Translations under genes and position numbers: made by a program
Shown: positions 7,665 through 9,465 of the stretch, piece after piece
How positions within the stretch are numbered: the stretch's first letter is position 1
Layout: each line of letters opens with the position of its first letter
Notes under the pieces: model-generated
Told to the model about the DNA's origin: nothing
The model's input: only the letters and a program-made list of their open reading frames with translations
Database searches by the model: none
Source of the DNA: Patescibacteria group bacterium
Lineage (GTDB): Bacteria; Patescibacteriota; Gracilibacteria; UBA1369; LOWO2-01-FULL-3
Direction: 5' to 3'
NCBI GenBank assembly: GCA_018818755.1
Contig: JAHIRL010000134.1
Coordinates: 1 to 9,465 of the forward strand
DNA length: 9,465 bases

Positions 7665-8177
7665 TTAAATTTTGAGTAGTCTTAAAAGAATGTCTGTTAG
7701 CGATTCCTTTTGTCCTTCAAGTTCCGGCACTTTTTTGATGAGAAAGCTACGAATTAGAGCCGGATCGTCTATGGGCATGAAAATTGAAATATCTCTCAAA
7801 AAATCTCCCTGAACACGGATGTTGAGAGTTGAGGTGTATGGAGGTTCATAATGAAGCCAAAAAGCTTTGATCCTGGCAAAGCTGTATTTGCGATTACCAA
7901 CTTTTATGCCAATGTCTGAGATTTTAACATCTATCTGGCGAGGTTCTTCCAGCTGATAAAGGAAATAAACTACAGAGGCGACGCCAATGAGCATGGCCAA
8001 AGTCCAAACGCCGTAGTAGAGACTTAAAGAAATACCGCCTAGAACCACTAAAGCTGCACAAATTTTCCAGATAACACCTCTTTGGTGAGGTATGTGCTCG
8101 TAGCTTGTCCAGTAAATCTGAGCCTTGTCGAAGGCTGTGACATTTGGGTTTTTTTGCAATTTTCCGGTTTTGTTCAT
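7665..8177 (-). CDS. Small membrane protein with two N-terminal helices and a PH-like C-terminal domain
   Basis: 170 residues. The layout is a polar N-terminus with a WTSYEH motif at 23-28, two hydrophobic helices at about 35-53 and 56-75 joined by a very short turn, then a soluble domain (80-170) of alternating strands (IDVKISDIGIKVGNRKYSF, IKAFWLHYEPP, LNIRVQG) ending in an amphipathic helix (DDPALIRSFLIKKV) and a Leu-rich C-terminus (ESLTDILLRLLKI). I recall a common Patescibacteria hypothetical family with this plan: a W-x-x-x-E start, a helix pair, a Y-S-F/L plus FW motif and a terminal ESL-D motif. The C-terminal domain resembles small bacterial PH-like membrane proteins, but that is from memory and unverified; its function is unknown. 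It is the first gene after the rpsR terminator and so probably heads the second operon. The start at 8177 follows an A-rich stretch without a Shine-Dalgarno sequence. Confidence 0.85.
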   Translation of the reverse strand: MNKTGKLQKNPNVTAFDKAQIYWTSYEHIPHQRGVIWKICAALVVLGGISLSLYYGVWTLAMLIGVASVVYFLYQLEEPRQIDVKISDIGIKVGNRKYSFARIKAFWLHYEPPYTSTLNIRVQGDFLRDISIFMPIDDPALIRSFLIKKVPELEGQKESLTDILLRLLKI

Positions 8178-8185
8178 TTTTTTTT

Positions 8186-8206
8186 GTTTTTAAATCTATA
8201 TATATT
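8186..8206 (-). promoter_or_regulatory. Possible AT-rich promoter for the second operon
   Basis: Between the terminator and the ATG at 8177 the minus strand reads TAATATATATAGATTTAAAAA, which contains several TATA-type -10 candidates. No good -35 box lies at the usual distance, since that position falls inside the terminator hairpin. Transcription from here would give a leader of only about 10 A-rich bases. It is supported mainly by position: this is the only gap of meaningful size (95 nt) in the window. Confidence 0.3.
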
Positions 8207-8210
8207 ACCA

Positions 8211-8239
8211 TAAAAGCCCCTCTTTTGGAAGGGCTTTTA
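8211..8239 (-). terminator. Hairpin terminator after rpsR
   Basis: A perfect 9-bp stem (8211-8219 with 8231-8239, minus-strand arms TAAAAGCCC and GGGCTTTTA) encloses an 11-nt loop that can add two more pairs after a mismatch. It begins about 33 nt beyond the rpsR stop. The 3' arm ends in four T's followed by ATGG, so the U-tract is short and termination may be partial. The stem is symmetric and could also act on plus-strand transcripts, though no gene reads into it from that side. Confidence 0.8.
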
Positions 8240-8272
8240 GGTTGTTTATGCTATTTTTCTAATGCTCGTTCT

Positions 8273-8488
8273 TTACTGCGGAGTGTATGGGATCAAGGCC
8301 ATTTGTCTGGAATTTTTTGCCGCCTTGGAAATCATTTTTTGATGCTTTAGGCAGTTCCCGTTATAGTATTTTGGTACAATTTTTAGGTATTGAGACAAGT
8401 ATTTGCGGATTAGCGGCAAATTTTTGTAGTCTACATACTTAATGCCCTCTTTGCATAATTGGCATTTTCGGTCTTTATAATTTGGCAT
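8273..8488 (-). CDS. rpsR: 30S ribosomal protein S18
   Basis: 71 residues, the usual length. S18 binds the platform of the small ribosomal subunit together with S6. Family hallmarks are clear: KCQLCKEGIKYVDYKNLPLI at 8-27, YLKIVPKYYNGNCLKHQ at 34-50, and the closing basic helix with MALIPYT. Cys9, Cys12, Cys46 and His49 make this the zinc-binding (CxxC...CxxH) form, unlike E. coli S18, which lacks these cysteines. The usual basic G-T-C-A-K-H-Q segment appears as G-N-C-L-K-H-Q. It starts 14 nt after the ssb stop, as third gene of a classical rpsF-ssb-rpsR operon, and is followed by a hairpin terminator. No L9 gene (rplI), which often follows in other bacteria, is present here; loss of L9 has been reported in many CPR lineages. 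Confidence 0.97.
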   Translation of the reverse strand: MPNYKDRKCQLCKEGIKYVDYKNLPLIRKYLSQYLKIVPKYYNGNCLKHQKMISKAAKNSRQMALIPYTPQ

Positions 8489-8502
8489 AGTGATTTATGT
8501 TA

Positions 8503-8955
8503 TTAGAATAGATTGTCGTCTGATGGTTCTTCCATTGGAGCAGGTTCAGCTACTTCTTTATTTTCAGAAGATGTTGCTGAGGAGTCTGTGTCAGATGAAA
8601 TTTCGTCGTCTTCATCGTCTCTTTGTTTCTTTTCGAGCATAATCATGTCCTGAAGAACAATTTCCGTTTTGAATCTTTTTGCTCCATCATCACCTTCCCA
8701 GCTTCTTGTTTTTAAATATCCTTCAATATAAACCAATTTCCCTTTCCTTAGGTATTTTTCAGATACTTCCGCGAGGTGTGCCCAAGCTACGCATTCGTGG
8801 AATTCGGTAGATTTTTTTCTTTCACCATCACTTGTCATCCATTCACGGTTTGTGGCAAGTCCAAATGTGGTCACTTTTTGATTGTTTGAAGTCTCTTTGA
8901 TCTCAGGATCTCTTGTTAGGTTCCCGATGATGATGACTTTGTTTACTGATCTCAT
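8503..8955 (-). CDS. ssb: Single-stranded DNA-binding protein
   Basis: 150 residues. SSB coats single-stranded DNA in replication, repair and recombination and recruits partners through its C-terminal tip. The OB-fold domain spans about 1-108: SVNKVIIIGNLTRDPEIKET at the start, FGLATNREW (31-39), the family segment EFHECVAWAHLAEVSEKYLRKG (51-72) and KLVYIEGYLKTRSW (73-86). Residues 110-150 form an acidic Ser/Asp/Glu-rich disordered tail ending EEPSDDNLF. The canonical tip is DDDIPF; here the terminal Phe and acidic residues are kept but Leu replaces Pro. The gene lies between rpsF (19 nt upstream) and rpsR (14 nt downstream), the standard arrangement, so it is probably co-transcribed with both. 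The start at 8955 gives the normal SSB N-terminus even though no Shine-Dalgarno sequence precedes it. Confidence 0.97.
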   Translation of the reverse strand: MRSVNKVIIIGNLTRDPEIKETSNNQKVTTFGLATNREWMTSDGERKKSTEFHECVAWAHLAEVSEKYLRKGKLVYIEGYLKTRSWEGDDGAKRFKTEIVLQDMIMLEKKQRDDEDDEISSDTDSSATSSENKEVAEPAPMEEPSDDNLF

Positions 8956-8974
8956 GATTGTTTTTGATTAAGTA

Positions 8975-9465
8975 TTATAATGAAATATCCGGATCGTCGA
9001 TGATGCTTTTTAGTTTTTCATCAACATCGTCCAGGCTAGCTTGTTTTTGAGCTTTTGTTGGTTCTTCCATGGGTTTTTCCTCCACTTTTTCCGAAGGTTT
9101 CTCAACAGGAGCTACGGTCTTAGCAGGTTTTGTAACTTCTTCTTTCTTTTCAACTTTTACAACTTTGGCGCGTGGAGCAGGTTTCCTAACTGTTGATTGT
9201 TGCTTTTCCTCTCTTTTCTTTTTGCGCTCTGCGTAGACGGCTTCAAGCTCTTTGTCGAACTCGGTTAGAGATTTTATTTCGTAGTCTGAAGGTATTTTTA
9301 TGATCAAATAGCGTAATAGATCACGCATAATGTTCATTTGCTTTTCCAGTTCTTTTACGCGTGAAGAATCCATTTCAAAATTTAGAACAAGGTAATAACC
9401 CTGACTTTGTTTTTTGATACGGTAGGAGAAGTTACGGATGCCGAGTAATTCTTCGTGGTAAATCT
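8975..9465 (-). CDS. rpsF: 30S ribosomal protein S6 with long charged C-terminal tail, 5' end cut off
   Basis: The last 162 residues are visible; the start codon lies beyond the right edge. The frame stays open from the first in-frame ATG (9373) to the window edge, and those 30 extra residues (IYHEELLGIRNFSYRIKKQS, then GYYLVLNFE) are classical S6 sequence, so the Met at 9373 is internal. The S6 core continues through KELEKQMNIMRDLLRYLIIK and ends near PSDYE. About 100 residues follow of Lys/Glu/Pro/Ala-rich low-complexity tail, closing with a conserved-looking acidic helix (LDDVDEKLKSIIDDPDISL). S6 binds S18 and 16S rRNA in the 30S platform; in E. coli the C-terminus is short and is extended by glutamate addition by RimK, so a genetically encoded acidic tail is a plausible counterpart, by inference only. 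It heads the visible part of the rpsF-ssb-rpsR operon. Confidence 0.96.
   Translation of the reverse strand, partial: IYHEELLGIRNFSYRIKKQSQGYYLVLNFEMDSSRVKELEKQMNIMRDLLRYLIIKIPSDYEIKSLTEFDKELEAVYAERKKKREEKQQSTVRKPAPRAKVVKVEKKEEVTKPAKTVAPVEKPSEKVEEKPMEEPTKAQKQASLDDVDEKLKSIIDDPDISL

Noticed and set aside
7924..8211. Alternative minus-strand frame of 95 codons overlapping the small membrane protein
   Set aside because: It overlaps the 170-aa gene in another frame, begins inside the terminator and is rich in Arg/Ser without recognisable structure; the 170-aa frame has clear membrane helices and a proper junction with the next gene.
8178..8272. Small RNA gene or riboswitch in the only sizeable gap
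   Set aside because: The 95 nt are accounted for by the rpsR terminator hairpin and an AT-rich leader; no further conserved structure is visible.
8975..9373. Separate 132-aa protein starting at 9373
   Set aside because: The frame continues upstream to the window edge with clear S6 core sequence, so the Met is internal to rpsF.
1..9465. UGA recoded as glycine or tryptophan, as in some CPR lineages
   Set aside because: No in-frame TGA interrupts any of the genes; glycine uses GGN and tryptophan uses TGG throughout, so the standard bacterial code suffices.

Overview
The window carries eight genes, all on the minus strand, packed almost end to end. It reads right to left as rpsF (5' end cut off) - ssb - rpsR - terminator - small two-helix membrane protein - 448-aa protein - 440-aa protein - 839-aa VirB6/TrbL-like polytopic membrane protein - very large soluble protein that runs off the left edge. 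No gene is supported on the plus strand: the long plus-strand frames are antisense shadows. I saw no tRNA, rRNA, CRISPR array, insertion sequence or attachment site.

The sequence is AT-rich and the standard code works. All seven visible stop codons are TAA, and no in-frame TGA interrupts any gene, so a UGA=Gly code (Gracilibacteria/Absconditabacteria) is not supported. None of the seven visible start codons has a convincing Shine-Dalgarno sequence. Unfamiliar proteins placed behind a canonical rpsF-ssb-rpsR cluster, the lysine/glutamate tail on S6, and a small membrane protein of a type I recall from Patescibacteria genomes all suggest a Candidate Phyla Radiation bacterium. Peregrinibacteria or a relative is my guess, not something the sequence proves.

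Region by region: 8273-9465 is the ribosomal/replication operon (S6, SSB, S18), closed by a hairpin terminator at 8211-8239. Positions 1-8177 hold a second block of five genes with junctions of 1 nt, 5 nt, a 1-nt TAATG overlap, and 18 nt, so they are very likely one translationally coupled operon. A weak AT-rich promoter may lie at 8186-8206.

The second block is the interesting part. Its one partly recognisable member is the 839-aa protein: a signal-like N-terminus, several membrane helices, a four-cysteine extracytoplasmic loop and a charged C-terminal tail of about 340 residues. This is the architecture of an extended VirB6/TrbL channel component of a type IV secretion or DNA-transfer machine. 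The flanking proteins have one or two weak membrane segments, or none, and no family I recognise. The working hypothesis is a lineage-specific, minimal type IV secretion-like envelope apparatus whose ATPases (VirB4/VirD4-like) and pilin, if present, lie outside the window, most likely to the left.
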